The notes below the pieces were generated by a model. It had not been told where the DNA came from and did not search any database. It saw only the letters and a list, made by a program, of their open reading frames with translations. Shown piece after piece: positions 48,992 through 58,167 of a stretch of 64,000 nt of DNA (its first letter is position 1; each line of letters begins with the position of its first letter). The position numbers and the translations under genes are program-made. Origin of the DNA: Thermoplasmata archaeon (lineage in GTDB: Archaea; Thermoplasmatota; Thermoplasmata; Lutacidiplasmatales; UBA184). The DNA is taken from NCBI GenBank assembly GCA_021816865.1, contig JAKAWX010000002.1:228039-292038 (forward strand), given 5' to 3'.

Positions 48992-49402
48992 CTACGCCTT
49001 CGCGACCGGGCTGTGGGGTCTGCGCACGCGCTCTCGTGCCGACCGGACCGCGCGGGCCACTTCGGCCGAATCGACCCCGCGAACGAGCCGAAACCGGTGC
49101 GCCCCGATCTCGATGCCGGGGAGCTCTACGCGGTCGCCGTAGCCGATCCGCAGCCAGAATCGGTGGGGCACGACCGTCTCGATGGAACCGAGCGATTGGG
49201 AGAAGGTCGGCGTCGGTTCGAGCCGGCGTCCGCCCAAGACGCCCGCCCGACGATAGAACAGGCACCGACGGTCGGTCAGCACGAGGCAGCCCGTGCGCTC
49301 GCGGGCCCCCTCCTCCTCGGCAGCCTGCGCGGTCCAAGTACCGAGCACGGACTCGCCCGGTTCAAGCCCGGGCGCGGATTCGACCGGCGCATCGCGACTC
49401 AT
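48992..49402 (-). CDS. PH-domain-like protein
   Basis: 136 residues from the ATG at 49402. The sequence TGCLVLTDRRCLFYRRAGVLGG, followed by repeated short strands and a C-terminal helix (DSAEVARAVRSARERV), fits bacterial/archaeal PH-like (GRAM/bPH) domains, which bind phospholipids or proteins. No membrane segment is present. GGTTAAATCG at 49431-49440 is about 34 bp upstream. Role unknown. Confidence 0.68.
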   Translation of the reverse strand: MSRDAPVESAPGLEPGESVLGTWTAQAAEEEGARERTGCLVLTDRRCLFYRRAGVLGGRRLEPTPTFSQSLGSIETVVPHRFWLRIGYGDRVELPGIEIGAHRFRLVRGVDSAEVARAVRSARERVRRPHSPVAKA

Positions 49403-49634
49403 GCGTGGCCCGGATCCCCACGGCACCGCCCGATTTAACCCGCGCCGTGATGCTCCTCCGAGAACGAGGGCGCGAGGAGTGTCGGTGCCACGCGATCGGC
49501 CCCAGCCCACGGGCCGCTCGCGCGTGCGAGCCCGCAGACCGCTCTTCGACCGCGGCCGAGCCCACGTCGGGAGCCTCCGGGCCCACCCTACGAGTTTTTC
49601 TCCCGTGGCGAGATATCGGGGAAGCCCCCGAACG

Positions 49635-49859
49635 ATGCCGTACGTCGAGTACGACGAGGTCGAAGCGGTTTGTTCCGATTGCGGACGAGCGTTCCGTTCG
49701 GAGGAAGCGCTCGCGGAGCACCGGGCGCAGGCGCACGCGGGTACGGGGCCGACGCCCCCGAAGGCGGTGCCCGTCACGGTCGCGTGCTCGGTATGCCACC
49801 AGAAGTTCCCGTCCACGGCGGCCCTGGTGCGTCACAACGCGAGAGCGCACACCGGTTGA
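49635..49859 (+). CDS. Two-finger C2H2 zinc-finger protein
   Basis: 74 residues with two classical C2H2 fingers: CSDCGRAFRSEEALAEHRAQ (His pair H-x4-H) and CSVCHQKFPSTAALVRHNAR (His pair). Each has the Phe and Leu core positions. C2H2 fingers are common in eukaryotes but also found in small archaeal proteins. It probably binds DNA or a protein. It starts at the ATG at 49635 and is followed after 73 bases by a VOC-family gene on the same strand. Confidence 0.88.
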   Translation: MPYVEYDEVEAVCSDCGRAFRSEEALAEHRAQAHAGTGPTPPKAVPVTVACSVCHQKFPSTAALVRHNARAHTG

Positions 49860-49932
49860 ACCGCTCGCTCGGGGCGGCCGTCGGGGACCGGGTTATGTAG
49901 GCCGTTCCCCTTTCACGGCCCAGAGTGGACCC

Positions 49933-50481
49933 ATGCCCGCCCGAAAGCGCGCCCGAAATCGTCGGCCCCGTCCTCGAGCAGTACCCCCGATCCCTCGAGG
50001 GTACCCGACGATCGTCCCCTACCTCGCCGTGCGGGACGGGGTGGCCGCCCTCGAGTTCTACCGGACGGCGTTCGGGGCCAAGGAGCTCGCCCGGCGCACG
50101 ACGCCCGACGGGAAGCTCATCCACGGGCGGATCAAGATCGGCAACTCCGTCGTAATGCTCTCGGACGTCTTCCCGGGAGCGAACGTGGCCGCCCCCTCGA
50201 TGGTCGGAACCACAACCGTCACGCTCCACCTCTACTCGAAGAACGTGGACGCCCTCTGGGACCGAGCGGTGGCGGCCGGGGCAAAGGTCACAATGCCGCT
50301 CGAGAACCAGTACTGGGGGGAGCGGTACGGTCACCTCGAGGATCCGTTCGGCCACCACTGGTCGCTCTCGATGCGGGTGACGATGAGCCGCTCCGAGCAG
50401 GCCGCGAAGCGGGCCGACGCCGAGGCCGCGTTCGCGCGGGGCGAGCACCCTCAGCGCGAGCCGCCGTTCGGCGACGCGTAG
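49933..50481 (+). CDS. VOC-superfamily protein (glyoxalase/PhnB-like)
   Basis: 182 residues. The vicinal-oxygen-chelate fold is recognised by PTIVPYLAVRDGVAALEFYRTAFGAKEL (in part), IGNSVVMLSDVF and EDPFGHHWSLSMR at the end. PhnB-type members are usually metal-poor and of unknown function; others are dioxygenases or glyoxalase-like. The C-terminal ~35 residues are an Ala/Glu-rich extension. GGTTATGTAG about 38 bp upstream is a possible promoter. Confidence 0.86.
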   Translation: MPARKRARNRRPRPRAVPPIPRGYPTIVPYLAVRDGVAALEFYRTAFGAKELARRTTPDGKLIHGRIKIGNSVVMLSDVFPGANVAAPSMVGTTTVTLHLYSKNVDALWDRAVAAGAKVTMPLENQYWGERYGHLEDPFGHHWSLSMRVTMSRSEQAAKRADAEAAFARGEHPQREPPFGDA

Positions 50482-50613
50482 TCCGGCGCGCCCGCCGGGA
50501 ACCGCGAATCTCCCGGCGGGCCGGCCGAGCGGGCGCGCTCCCCGGCCCGAGGGTGAACCCTTGTTGACCATTGGATTATGCGGTTCGACGCCGAACCCAC
50601 CGGGAGGGGAACG

Positions 50614-52248
50614 ATGCTCGCGGGAACGCCGGTGATCCTGCTGCGCGAGGGTACGGAACGCGCTCAGGGAGTGGACGCTCAGAAGGAGATCATTCGTGCG
50701 GCCCGGGCGGTCGCCGATTCGATCCGGTCGACGCTCGGCCCGCGCGGGAGCGACAAGATGCTCGTCGACTCCCTCGGCGACGTCGTGATCACGAACGACG
50801 GGGCGACGATCCTCCAGAAGATGGAGGTCCAGCATCCCGCGGCCAAGATGCTCGTCGAGGTCGCGAAGGCGCAGGACCAGGAGTGCGGAGACGGGACGAA
50901 AACGTCGGTGATACTGGTGGGAGAGTTGTTGCGTCGCGCCGAGGAGCTGATGGAGGAGAAGGTCCACCCGACGATCATCACGCGCGGCTACCAGATGGCT
51001 GCCGAGAAGGCGCTCGAGGTCCTGCAGTCGATCGGCCGCCCCGTCGGGCTCACCGACACCGAGCTGCTGCGCCGCATCGCGATGACGTCGATGATCTCGA
51101 AGGGGGTCAGCGGATACCGCGCCGACCTCGCGAGCCTCGCCGTGCGCGCGGTGACGGAGGTCATCGACGCGCACGACGGCGGCCTCCGGTTCGATCGCAA
51201 GAACATCCAGATCGTCAAACGCCAGGGTGGCGACATCCCGGACTCCGAGGTCGTCGAGGGTCACATCGTCGAGCAGGCGGCCGTCCACTCCGATATGCCG
51301 AAGCTCGTGACGAACGCCCGAATCGCGCTCGTTGAGGCCCCCATCGAAGTGAAGAAGACCGAGTTCACCTCCGAAATCCGCATCACCGAGGTGCGGCAGG
51401 TTCAAGGGTTCCTGGACGAGGAAGCCCGGATGGTCCAGACGATGGTCGATGCGATCGTCCGCTCGGGAGCGAACGTCATCTTCTCCGAGAAGGGGATCGA
51501 CGACGTCGCGGCCGAGCACCTCGCGAGGGCCGGGGTCTACGCGGTCCGGCGTGCGAAGCGGACCGACCTCGAACTGCTCGCCCGCGCCACCGGCGCGCGG
51601 CTCGTCGCTCGACCCGTTGACCTCGGTTCGGACGACCTCGGCCGATCCGGTCGGGTCGAGGAACGGAAGATCGGGGACGACCGCCTGACCTTGGTCACGG
51701 ATTGTCCGCACGCCCGGGCGGTCACGCTGCTCGTCCGCGGGGGGAGTCAGCACGTCGTGGACGAGGTCGAGCGCTCGCTCGAGGATGCGATCCGGACGGT
51801 GGGCATCGCGCTCGAGGACGGTCGGATCGTCACCGGCGCCGGCGCCGCGGCGGTCGAGCTCGCATCGGGACTGCGCGAATTCGCCGTAACGGTCGGGGGC
51901 CGGGAGCAGATGGCGGTCGAGGCGTTCGCGAACGCGCTCGAGGTCATCCCGCTGACCCTCGCCGAGAACGCCGGCATGGACACGATCGATGCGCTCATCG
52001 AGCTCCGCCGGCTGCACAAGGCCGGCGACGTCCACGTGGGGGTGAACGTCCCCGAGGGGCGGATCTCCCGGATGGACGACGTCGCCGTCGAGCCGTTGCG
52101 GGTCGACCGCCAGGCGATCCTCAGCGCGACCGATGCGAGCGTCATGCTCCTGCGGATCGACGACGTCGTTTCCTCGCGGCGCGCCGCGGCCGGCGCACCG
52201 GCTCCCCCGCACCCCGCCCCGTCCATGCCCGGCGAGGCGTACGCCTAA
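50614..52248 (+). CDS. Thermosome subunit (group II chaperonin)
   Basis: 544 residues from the ATG at 50614, preceded by GGGAGGGGA; an ATG at 50578 would add twelve residues not found in the family. Diagnostic segments: [16 protein letters not shown] at the start, [20 protein letters not shown] (in part), NDGATIL and the ATPase [15 protein letters not shown], plus [17 protein letters not shown] and [10 protein letters not shown]. This is the ring-forming ATP-dependent folding machine of archaea and confirms the domain of the host. Only one subunit gene lies in the window; others may be elsewhere. The next gene (52285) follows by 36 bases. Confidence 0.97.
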   Translation: MLAGTPVILLREGTERAQGVDAQKEIIRAARAVADSIRSTLGPRGSDKMLVDSLGDVVITNDGATILQKMEVQHPAAKMLVEVAKAQDQECGDGTKTSVILVGELLRRAEELMEEKVHPTIITRGYQMAAEKALEVLQSIGRPVGLTDTELLRRIAMTSMISKGVSGYRADLASLAVRAVTEVIDAHDGGLRFDRKNIQIVKRQGGDIPDSEVVEGHIVEQAAVHSDMPKLVTNARIALVEAPIEVKKTEFTSEIRITEVRQVQGFLDEEARMVQTMVDAIVRSGANVIFSEKGIDDVAAEHLARAGVYAVRRAKRTDLELLARATGARLVARPVDLGSDDLGRSGRVEERKIGDDRLTLVTDCPHARAVTLLVRGGSQHVVDEVERSLEDAIRTVGIALEDGRIVTGAGAAAVELASGLREFAVTVGGREQMAVEAFANALEVIPLTLAENAGMDTIDALIELRRLHKAGDVHVGVNVPEGRISRMDDVAVEPLRVDRQAILSATDASVMLLRIDDVVSSRRAAAGAPAPPHPAPSMPGEAYA

Positions 52249-52284
52249 GGGAGGGAGCCTCCGCTCCGGGGACCCGGAGGTACC

Positions 52285-53028
52285 GTGCTTCGGGTATGGC
52301 CGGGGGCTCGCCGAACGGCCGCGGCGCCGGGGGACGACGCCTCCGACGTTCTCGACCCGCTCGGCGAGCTCGTGACGTTCCTCGTCCCCGGAGGAGAAGT
52401 CTGGGGCGACCTCGCCCTGCCGACGAACTCCCTCGGGACCGTCGTCTTCGCCCACGGGAGCGGAAGCGGGCGGACGAGCCCGCGCAATCGGTGGGTCGCG
52501 ACCGAGCTCGCGGACGCCGGGATCGCCACGCTGCTCCTCGATCTATTGACCCCGACCGAGGCGGAGGTCGACCGGTCGACCCGCCGGTTTCGGTTCGACA
52601 TCCCCCGGCTCTCCGAGCGCCTGATCGCCGTGGCGGACGCGCTGGCCAGGCGAACGGGAACGGGAGGAAAGCCGATCGGCCTGTACGGAGCGAGCACGGG
52701 CGGCGCGGCGGCGCTCATGGCGGCGGCGGCGCGGCCCTCGACGATCCGGGCGCTCGTCTTGCGTGGGGCGAGGAGCGACCTCGCCGGACCGGCGGTGCAT
52801 CGGGTCACCGCGCCGACCCTCTTCCTCGTCGGCGAGCTTGACCCCGCGATCCAGGAGGTCAACCGGTCGACCTTCGACGCGATGCGCTCGGAGAAGCGTC
52901 TCGAAGTGGTCCGGGGCGCGAGTCACCTCTTCGAGGAGCCCGGCACGCTCGAGGAGGTCGCCCGTCACACCCGGGAGTGGTTCCAGAAATACTTCCTTTC
53001 CCCTTCGGGCCGGAGAGGGGGGACCTGA
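52285..53028 (+). CDS. Alpha/beta hydrolase of the dienelactone hydrolase family
   Basis: 247 residues from a GTG at 52285. The catalytic triad is visible: the nucleophile Ser in GLYGASTGGAAAL, the Asp in FLVGELDPAI and the His in GASHLFEEPG. The oxyanion strand VVFAHGSGSGRTS is typical. The family hydrolyses esters of many kinds. In several bacteria this domain is fused to a phosphoribosyltransferase; a phosphoribosyltransferase of that kind is encoded separately at 56920-57600. A 52-base overlap with the following RNase H/SWIM frame suggests co-expression. Confidence 0.87.
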   Translation: MLRVWPGARRTAAAPGDDASDVLDPLGELVTFLVPGGEVWGDLALPTNSLGTVVFAHGSGSGRTSPRNRWVATELADAGIATLLLDLLTPTEAEVDRSTRRFRFDIPRLSERLIAVADALARRTGTGGKPIGLYGASTGGAAALMAAAARPSTIRALVLRGARSDLAGPAVHRVTAPTLFLVGELDPAIQEVNRSTFDAMRSEKRLEVVRGASHLFEEPGTLEEVARHTREWFQKYFLSPSGRRGGT

Positions 53029-53768
53029 CGCCGCAGCGTCGCCTCGACCCGGAACTCGAGCCGGTCTCGCACGGGGAGTGCACCCTCGAGATCGACGCGC
53101 TGCTCGAGGGGACGACCCACGTCTCGGGGATCGGTTGGCGGCTCACAACCCCGGAGGGGTCGGGAAAGGTGCACCGCGAGACGCGGCGCTACGGTCGAAC
53201 GCTCATCTTCTCCGAGCTGGCCGCGCTTCGCGGGGGGCTCGAGGAGGCCCGACGAGCGAACTGCCGAGGACTGCGCGTCGTGAGTCCGAACCCGCTCCTC
53301 GAGCGGCTCCTCCTCGGTCCGTCCCCGCCTCGACTTCGGCGTGCGGGGCGCGCCGCCGAACGGCTCGCGCCGATCGTCTCGGCGTTCGATCGCGTGGCGT
53401 TCGAGGTCTCCCCCCTGCCCGAGGCGGAGCTGCGGCACGCCGTCGGTGAGGCGCTCGACGTCGGTCTCCATGCCGCCGCCGAACGAACCGAGCACCGGAT
53501 CGCCGTCATGGAGGGCATCGTCGCCCGTTCGCGGGAAGTCCTTCTCGAGCGGCGGGACGGGGGGTGGGTCGCGAACGGACGCTACCGCGTGCGGCTCGAC
53601 CCTCTGAGCTGCGAGTGTCCCGCGTGGACGGCGCGATGGTCGAGGGCCCCGGTCGCCGGCCGGAGGGCGGGACGGCTTCCGTGCAAGCACCTGGTTGCCC
53701 TCGCCGTCCACGAAGGGATCACCGTCCCGGCGGATCTCGCGCAACTGGGCCGGCGGGCGTCGAGCTAG
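52977..53768 (+). CDS. RNase H-like domain fused to a SWIM zinc finger
   Basis: 263 residues from a GTG at 52977; no better start exists between this and the conserved region. Residues about 35-150 follow the RNase HI/reverse-transcriptase-associated fold (LEIDALLEGTTHVSGIGWRL, RTLIFSELAALRGGLEEA), with Asp and Glu at two catalytic positions. The third acidic residue of the SDN-type segment is replaced (VVSPNPLL), so nuclease activity is doubtful. The C-terminus has a SWIM finger: SCECPAWTARW ... LPCKHLVALA (CxC...CxH). This pairing suggests nucleic-acid recognition. It overlaps the hydrolase gene by 52 bases. Confidence 0.74.
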   Translation: MVPEILPFPFGPERGDLTPQRRLDPELEPVSHGECTLEIDALLEGTTHVSGIGWRLTTPEGSGKVHRETRRYGRTLIFSELAALRGGLEEARRANCRGLRVVSPNPLLERLLLGPSPPRLRRAGRAAERLAPIVSAFDRVAFEVSPLPEAELRHAVGEALDVGLHAAAERTEHRIAVMEGIVARSREVLLERRDGGWVANGRYRVRLDPLSCECPAWTARWSRAPVAGRRAGRLPCKHLVALAVHEGITVPADLAQLGRRASS

Positions 53769-53802
53769 GGCCGGTCCCCTAGGATGGGGTATCCGGGCGG
53801 AG

Positions 53803-54936
53803 TCACTCGAGCACGAAGATCTGCTTCTTCGCGCCGATCTCTTTGAGGATCTTGGGCCAGACGGTCACGCTCACCTCGCCGATGTGCGCCTTGTGCAAGA
53901 GGAGCATCTGGGTCCGCGCCTGGCCGATCCCGCCGCCGATGCTGAGCGGGATCTCCCCGCGAAGGATCGCCTGGTGGTACGGGTACCGAAGGAAGTCGAG
54001 CTGGCCCGAGATCTCGAGCTGTTGACGGAGCGTGGTGGGCGTCACTCGGATGCCCCCCGACATGAGCTCGTGGCGGCGCCGAGTCACCGGATTCCAGACG
54101 AGGATGTCGCCGTTGAGCCCGTGCCGGACCTCACCGCCCTCGCTCCGCGTTTCGGTCGCCCAGTCGTCGTAGTCGGCGGCCCGCATCTCGTGCGGGTAGC
54201 CGTCCCGGAGCGGCCATCCGATCCCGATGATGAAGACCGCGGGATACCGCTGGACCAAAAGCGTCTCCCGCTGCTTGCGCGGGAGGTCCGGATAGAGGTC
54301 GAGGACCTCTTCCGCGTGGAGGAACCGGATCTCCTCGGGCAGCGCGGGATACCGGGAATCCCGGAGCGGGGGGAAGAGCGAACGCACGTGGCGCTGGGCG
54401 CCGGTGAGGACCTTCCAGATCGAGCGCACCGTCCCCTTGAGGTAGTCGAGCGTACGCTCCGTCTCGGTGATCGCCTTCTCCCAGTCCCACTGGTCGACGT
54501 AGGCGCTGTGGTCGTGGTCCAGGAAGTAATCCTTGCGGACCGCGCGCATGTCGGTGAGCAGGCCCTCGCCGGGCGCGAAGCCGAACTGGCGCAGGGCCAT
54601 GCGCTTCCACTTGGTGGCGGCCTGGACGACCTGGGCCTCGACCGGATGCACGTTGCGGTCGTTCGATATGTGGAACTGGATGGGCGTGCGCGACCCGTCC
54701 CGGTCCAGGAGGTCGTTGACGCCGCTCTCGGCCTCCACGATCAGCGGGACCTGGACCATCGTGAGCCCGAGCTGGCGCGCGAGGTTCTCCTCGATGTACG
54801 CCTTCACCGCAAAGACCGCTCGCTGCGTGTCGCGAGGACTCAGCAGCGAACGATAGTCGTCCGGCAGCGCCTTCTCAACGTCCGCGTAATTTCCGATCCC
54901 CGGGCCGGCGAGGTCGGCTTTCTTCTCGGCGTACAT
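53803..54936 (-). CDS. asnA: Aspartate--ammonia ligase (AsnA-type asparagine synthetase)
   Basis: 377 residues from the ATG at 54936; an ATG at 55002 is less likely because CCTTTATCC at 54971-54979 lies between the two and looks like the TATA element. The protein matches AsnA throughout: LTMVQVPLIVEAESGVNDLL (in part), PIQFHISNDRNVHPVEAQVV (in part), GEGLLTDMRAVRKDYFLDHDHSAYVDQWDWEK (in part) and the C-terminal SIGGGIGQARTQMLLL. It makes asparagine from aspartate, ammonia and ATP and shares its fold with class II aminoacyl-tRNA synthetases. AsnA is mostly bacterial; archaeal copies are scattered, which suggests transfer. Confidence 0.95.
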   Translation of the reverse strand: MYAEKKADLAGPGIGNYADVEKALPDDYRSLLSPRDTQRAVFAVKAYIEENLARQLGLTMVQVPLIVEAESGVNDLLDRDGSRTPIQFHISNDRNVHPVEAQVVQAATKWKRMALRQFGFAPGEGLLTDMRAVRKDYFLDHDHSAYVDQWDWEKAITETERTLDYLKGTVRSIWKVLTGAQRHVRSLFPPLRDSRYPALPEEIRFLHAEEVLDLYPDLPRKQRETLLVQRYPAVFIIGIGWPLRDGYPHEMRAADYDDWATETRSEGGEVRHGLNGDILVWNPVTRRRHELMSGGIRVTPTTLRQQLEISGQLDFLRYPYHQAILRGEIPLSIGGGIGQARTQMLLLHKAHIGEVSVTVWPKILKEIGAKKQIFVLE

Positions 54937-55058
54937 GGACCCGCCCTGGTCGTCGGGTCCCGCCGGTGGGAGGATAAAGGCCCCGTCAATCAACGTCCAC
55001 ACCGCGCCCGCCGGTCGGGGGCGCCTCCCGCCGACGCTCGCGAGATCGGGACGATCGC

Positions 55059-55799
55059 TCAGAGCGTCGCGAGCGCTTCGTTGGCGACGTGGATCGCCGT
55101 CTCCTCTCCGCGCGGGAGAGGGGTACCGTCCCGCCGTTCGCCGAAAACGGCGCAGACAGCACCCGCGCGCAACCCGTAGACGCCGGCGATCGTGAGCAGC
55201 GTCGCCGTCTCCATCTCGACGTTCAGGAATCCCAGCCGGCGCAGACGCTCGCGGGCGTCGCGGAGGTCCGGGGGAAGGTACCCCCCAAACCCGGGCCGTC
55301 CCTGTTCGAGGTAGAACGTGTCGACCGACGCGGTGGCACCGACGTGGAACCGGGCCCGGTGCCGGGTCGCGGCACTCTCGAGCGCTCGCACGATCTCGGG
55401 GCTCGCGACCGCCGGATACCCCGGGGGAGCGTACGCCCGACTCGCCCCGTCGAACCGACCGCTCGCGGACGTGATCACGAGGTCGCCCGCGCGGACGGAC
55501 GGGGCGACCGCCCCCGAGCTTCCCACGCGAAGGAGGGTCGTCGCCCCGAGGCGGGCGAGCTCCTCGACGGCGATCGCCATCGCGGGGCCACCGATGCCGG
55601 TGCTGACGACGCCGAGCGGCACCCCTCGGAACCTACCGGCGTAGCTCGAGAATTCCCGGTGCCCCGCGAGCGCGGCGGGCGAGCTCCAGGACTCCGCGAC
55701 CCTTCGCGCCCGGGCGGGGTCGCCCGTGAGCAGGACCCGTTCCGGCATCATGCCCGGCCGGATGCCCAAGTGGTAGGTCGCCCGCCCGGGAGGAGACAT
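55059..55799 (-). CDS. udp: Uridine phosphorylase-family nucleoside phosphorylase
   Basis: 246 residues from the ATG at 55799. PNP/UDP family motifs: VLLTGDPARARRVAES, VVSTGIGGPAMAIAVEELARLG (in part), LRVGSSGAV and NVEMETATLL, the last holding the ribose-binding Met-Glu pair. It cleaves nucleosides with phosphate to free base and ribose-1-phosphate in nucleoside salvage. Uridine is the likely substrate from the overall pattern, but purine nucleosides cannot be excluded. It is next to AsnA on the same strand. Confidence 0.9.
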   Translation of the reverse strand: MSPPGRATYHLGIRPGMMPERVLLTGDPARARRVAESWSSPAALAGHREFSSYAGRFRGVPLGVVSTGIGGPAMAIAVEELARLGATTLLRVGSSGAVAPSVRAGDLVITSASGRFDGASRAYAPPGYPAVASPEIVRALESAATRHRARFHVGATASVDTFYLEQGRPGFGGYLPPDLRDARERLRRLGFLNVEMETATLLTIAGVYGLRAGAVCAVFGERRDGTPLPRGEETAIHVANEALATL

Positions 55800-56233
55800 G
55801 CCCGGGCTCCGCGGACGGGCCACGGAGGTGCGAGGTCTTCCGGCAACTTACGGGTTGTGTCTACCCCGATCGACCGGGGCCGGCGGGGCGAGTGCCGCCC
55901 GGCCCCTTCTCCGGGGGAGCGACCGGCCTTCGGAGGTGCCGACACGTGCCTCCAGGGTCAAGGGAGGAGCGCAGGGCCCCATCGCCTCGCAGGGCGTGTC
56001 GCGGATCGGACCACTCGCGCCCGCGAGGCAAAACCGTCCCGTGGTCGCCCGAGAAGCGGCCGGACCGGCAGCCGTCGACTCGGGCCAGAGCGCCGGGCGG
56101 GTGACCTCAAGCGGACGCGATTCGGGCCCCCCTCGCGACCGTCGGGACCGCCACGGTCCCCCCCGCTCCGACCCAAAGCTTCTCCTCGTCCGGCGGTTCC
56201 TCCCGCTCCAGGTTTCGGGGTCGAGGGACGGTC
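55800..56233. other. 434-base spacer, no gene seen
   Basis: GC-rich with no convincing reading frame, repeat or RNA. It separates the divergent phosphorylase gene from the membrane-anchored protein at 56234. An AAAGCTT stretch near 56173 is the only locally AT-rich segment. Confidence 0.4.
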
Positions 56234-56773
56234 ATGGTCGACTGGTTCAACATCACACTCTGGTCCGTCGGGGGAACGTGGGCGCTCGTGGTCGGCACCC
56301 TGGCCGTGATGTACTGGCAGACCCGGGAGGCGCAGCGACTCAACTCGGCGAACGCCGTGATGGCGCTCAGGGAACGGTTCGACGGACAACGGATGCGGGC
56401 GGCCCGCCGGCATCTCGCGGACCGACTCCTGCGGCAAGCGCACGACGACATCGCTAACGTCGAGGTTGTCTCGTTCTTCGAGCTCGTGGGCGCGCTCACC
56501 CACCGGAAGGTCCTCGACCAAGACCTTGTCTGGGAGGCGTTCGGTACGTGGGTCGAAGGGTACTACACCGCTTTGCGCAAGCCGGTCGATATGATCGCGC
56601 AGTTGCGGACCACGTTGCACGACCCGCTCGTCTTTCACGAGTTCGAGTGGCTCTACGACCACCTCGTAGCCATCGACCGAAAGCGGCTCGGCCCGGAGGT
56701 GTTCGCGCAGACCGAGACCGCGGACACGGTCACCGGGCTCCTGCGACGCGAGGTCGCCCTCGAAGCGATTTAG
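56234..56773 (+). CDS. Membrane-anchored helical protein (DUF4760-like)
   Basis: 179 residues. One N-terminal helix (TLWSVGGTWALVVGTLAVMYW) is followed by a soluble all-alpha region with NSANAVMALRERFDGQRMRAARRHLADRL (in part) and VVSFFELVGALTHRKVLDQDLVWEAFGTWVEGYY (in part). This layout matches DUF4760 proteins, which occur in bacteria and archaea without known function. The C-terminal part is acidic and charged. It precedes the phosphoribosyltransferase gene by 146 bases on the same strand. Confidence 0.7.
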   Translation: MVDWFNITLWSVGGTWALVVGTLAVMYWQTREAQRLNSANAVMALRERFDGQRMRAARRHLADRLLRQAHDDIANVEVVSFFELVGALTHRKVLDQDLVWEAFGTWVEGYYTALRKPVDMIAQLRTTLHDPLVFHEFEWLYDHLVAIDRKRLGPEVFAQTETADTVTGLLRREVALEAI

Positions 56774-56919
56774 GCGCGATCGGGGCCGCCGGTGGACCCC
56801 CGGCGGCGATCGGTCGAAGCCGCCCGCCAAAGTCGCTCCCCGGAGCGCCGCGCCCGTCAAGTCGGTTCGACACCGAGATTAACGGTCCTGACCTGCATGG
56901 GATCTGCGGTCGATTCCGT

Positions 56920-57600
56920 ATGGCGACCGGTCGCTCCGGCTCGGAGATGCTGCAAGACCGCCAAGAGGCGGGGGAGCGCCTTGCGGCCCGGCTCCTCGGG
57001 TACCGGGACCAGCGTCCCGTGGTGCTGGCCCTCCCCCGGGGAGGTGTGCCGGTCGCGGACGAGATTGCGCGCCGACTCGGGGTTCCGCTCGACGTGCTGA
57101 TCGTCCGCAAGGTCGGGGCGCCGTCGAATCCCGAATACGGTCTCGGCGCCCTGGTCGAGGACGGTACGCGCTACCTCGACGAGGACCGCGTGCGCGCGGC
57201 GGGCTACACACTTCGCGACCTCGAGCCGACGATCGCCGAGGAGCTTGAGGAGATCCGACGCCGGGCCCGGGCCTACCGGGGAGAACGTCCGCGACCCGAC
57301 CTTCGGGACCGGGTCGTGATCCTCGTGGACGACGGTGTCGCGACCGGTGGCACGTTGCGCGCGGCGATCCGGTCGGTCCGGTCCCAACATCCCCGCCGCG
57401 TAGTGGTCGCCCTCGGCGTCAGCCCCCGGGACACCCTGCGTCAGCTCGAGCGCGAGGCGGACGAGGTCGTGGCGGTCCTTGTCCCGGACCTCTTCTTCGC
57501 GGTCGGGCAGTGGTACCGCCGGTTCGACCAGGTGAGCGACGAGGAGGTTGAGCGCCGACTCGCCCGCGCGCCCGAGATGCCCTCGACCTCCGCCGCGTGA
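56920..57600 (+). CDS. Phosphoribosyltransferase
   Basis: 226 residues from the ATG at 56920 (an ATG at 56947 is also possible). The PRPP-binding loop is VVILVDDGVATGGTLRAAI (in part: VDDGVATGGT), and the N-terminal segment ALPRGGVPVADEIARRLGVPLDVLIVRKVGAP (in part) is typical of the PRTase domains that in some bacteria are fused to a dienelactone hydrolase. Such a hydrolase is encoded at 52285-53028. Base or acceptor is unknown. The C-terminal region (WYRRFDQVSDEEVERRL) is conserved in these bacterial fusion partners. Confidence 0.88.
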   Translation: MATGRSGSEMLQDRQEAGERLAARLLGYRDQRPVVLALPRGGVPVADEIARRLGVPLDVLIVRKVGAPSNPEYGLGALVEDGTRYLDEDRVRAAGYTLRDLEPTIAEELEEIRRRARAYRGERPRPDLRDRVVILVDDGVATGGTLRAAIRSVRSQHPRRVVVALGVSPRDTLRQLEREADEVVAVLVPDLFFAVGQWYRRFDQVSDEEVERRLARAPEMPSTSAA

Positions 57601-57652
57601 GGTCGGGTCGGCTCGCGCTCAAGGGCGCTGGCGGAGATGTGAGGGGGGGACG

Positions 57653-57790
57653 TTGACCACACGCGGACACCACCGGGTCCGGTCGAAGCGGAAGAAGAAG
57701 GGCGCGCACAAGACCCGCTGGGCGCTTGAGTTGCTCGAACGACGGGAGACCGACGAAGCGAAGACCGGGACGACCCCCTCTCCCGACTGA
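57653..57790 (+). CDS. Small basic protein, tentative
   Basis: 45 residues from a TTG at 57653, with GAGGGGGGGA directly upstream. The N-terminal half is strongly basic (RGHHRVRSKRKKKGAHKTRW), the C-terminal half is acidic and Thr-rich. It could be a nucleic-acid-binding protein of ribosomal type, but there is no TATA element at a fitting distance and no homologue is recognised. It may be a chance frame 52 bases after the phosphoribosyltransferase gene. Confidence 0.4.
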   Translation: MTTRGHHRVRSKRKKKGAHKTRWALELLERRETDEAKTGTTPSPD

Positions 57791-58167
57791 GAGATCGCAC
57801 CGGTCCTTGAGGGGGGAGCGGCCTCCCCACCGGGACGGTCGTCGGACGTCGACGCGTGAGGAGTCGAGTCGATCGGGATGACCAGGAGAGTCTTCGAGCG
57901 GCCGAAGACCGTGTCCCTCGCGTTGGGGGTACGGTGAGGTCGGCTCCCAAGCCCTCGAGCCCTTCCGCAATCTGGATCGCGTGCGGGAACCGAGGCGGTC
58001 GGATGGGCGTGGGGACGGAGGTCGCTCGACCGGAGTCGCGGGCCGCGCGCTGGCCCGCCCGAGGGATCACGAGGGGCCGGCCCGGCCCGCCGGTCGATGG
58101 GGGTCGAAGGAGCGGGAGGGGGTTTCCCCCCCCCGGGAACGGGTTCGTCCGCGGCGCAGCGAGTCGG
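57791..58167. other. 377-base spacer, no gene seen
   Basis: The only feature of note is a C-run around 58126-58136. No frame with protein-like composition, repeat or RNA was recognised. Confidence 0.4.

Noticed and set aside
49774-52455. 893-codon open frame antisense to the VOC and thermosome genes
   Set aside because: Opposite strand of two confident genes; composition is that of a shadow frame.
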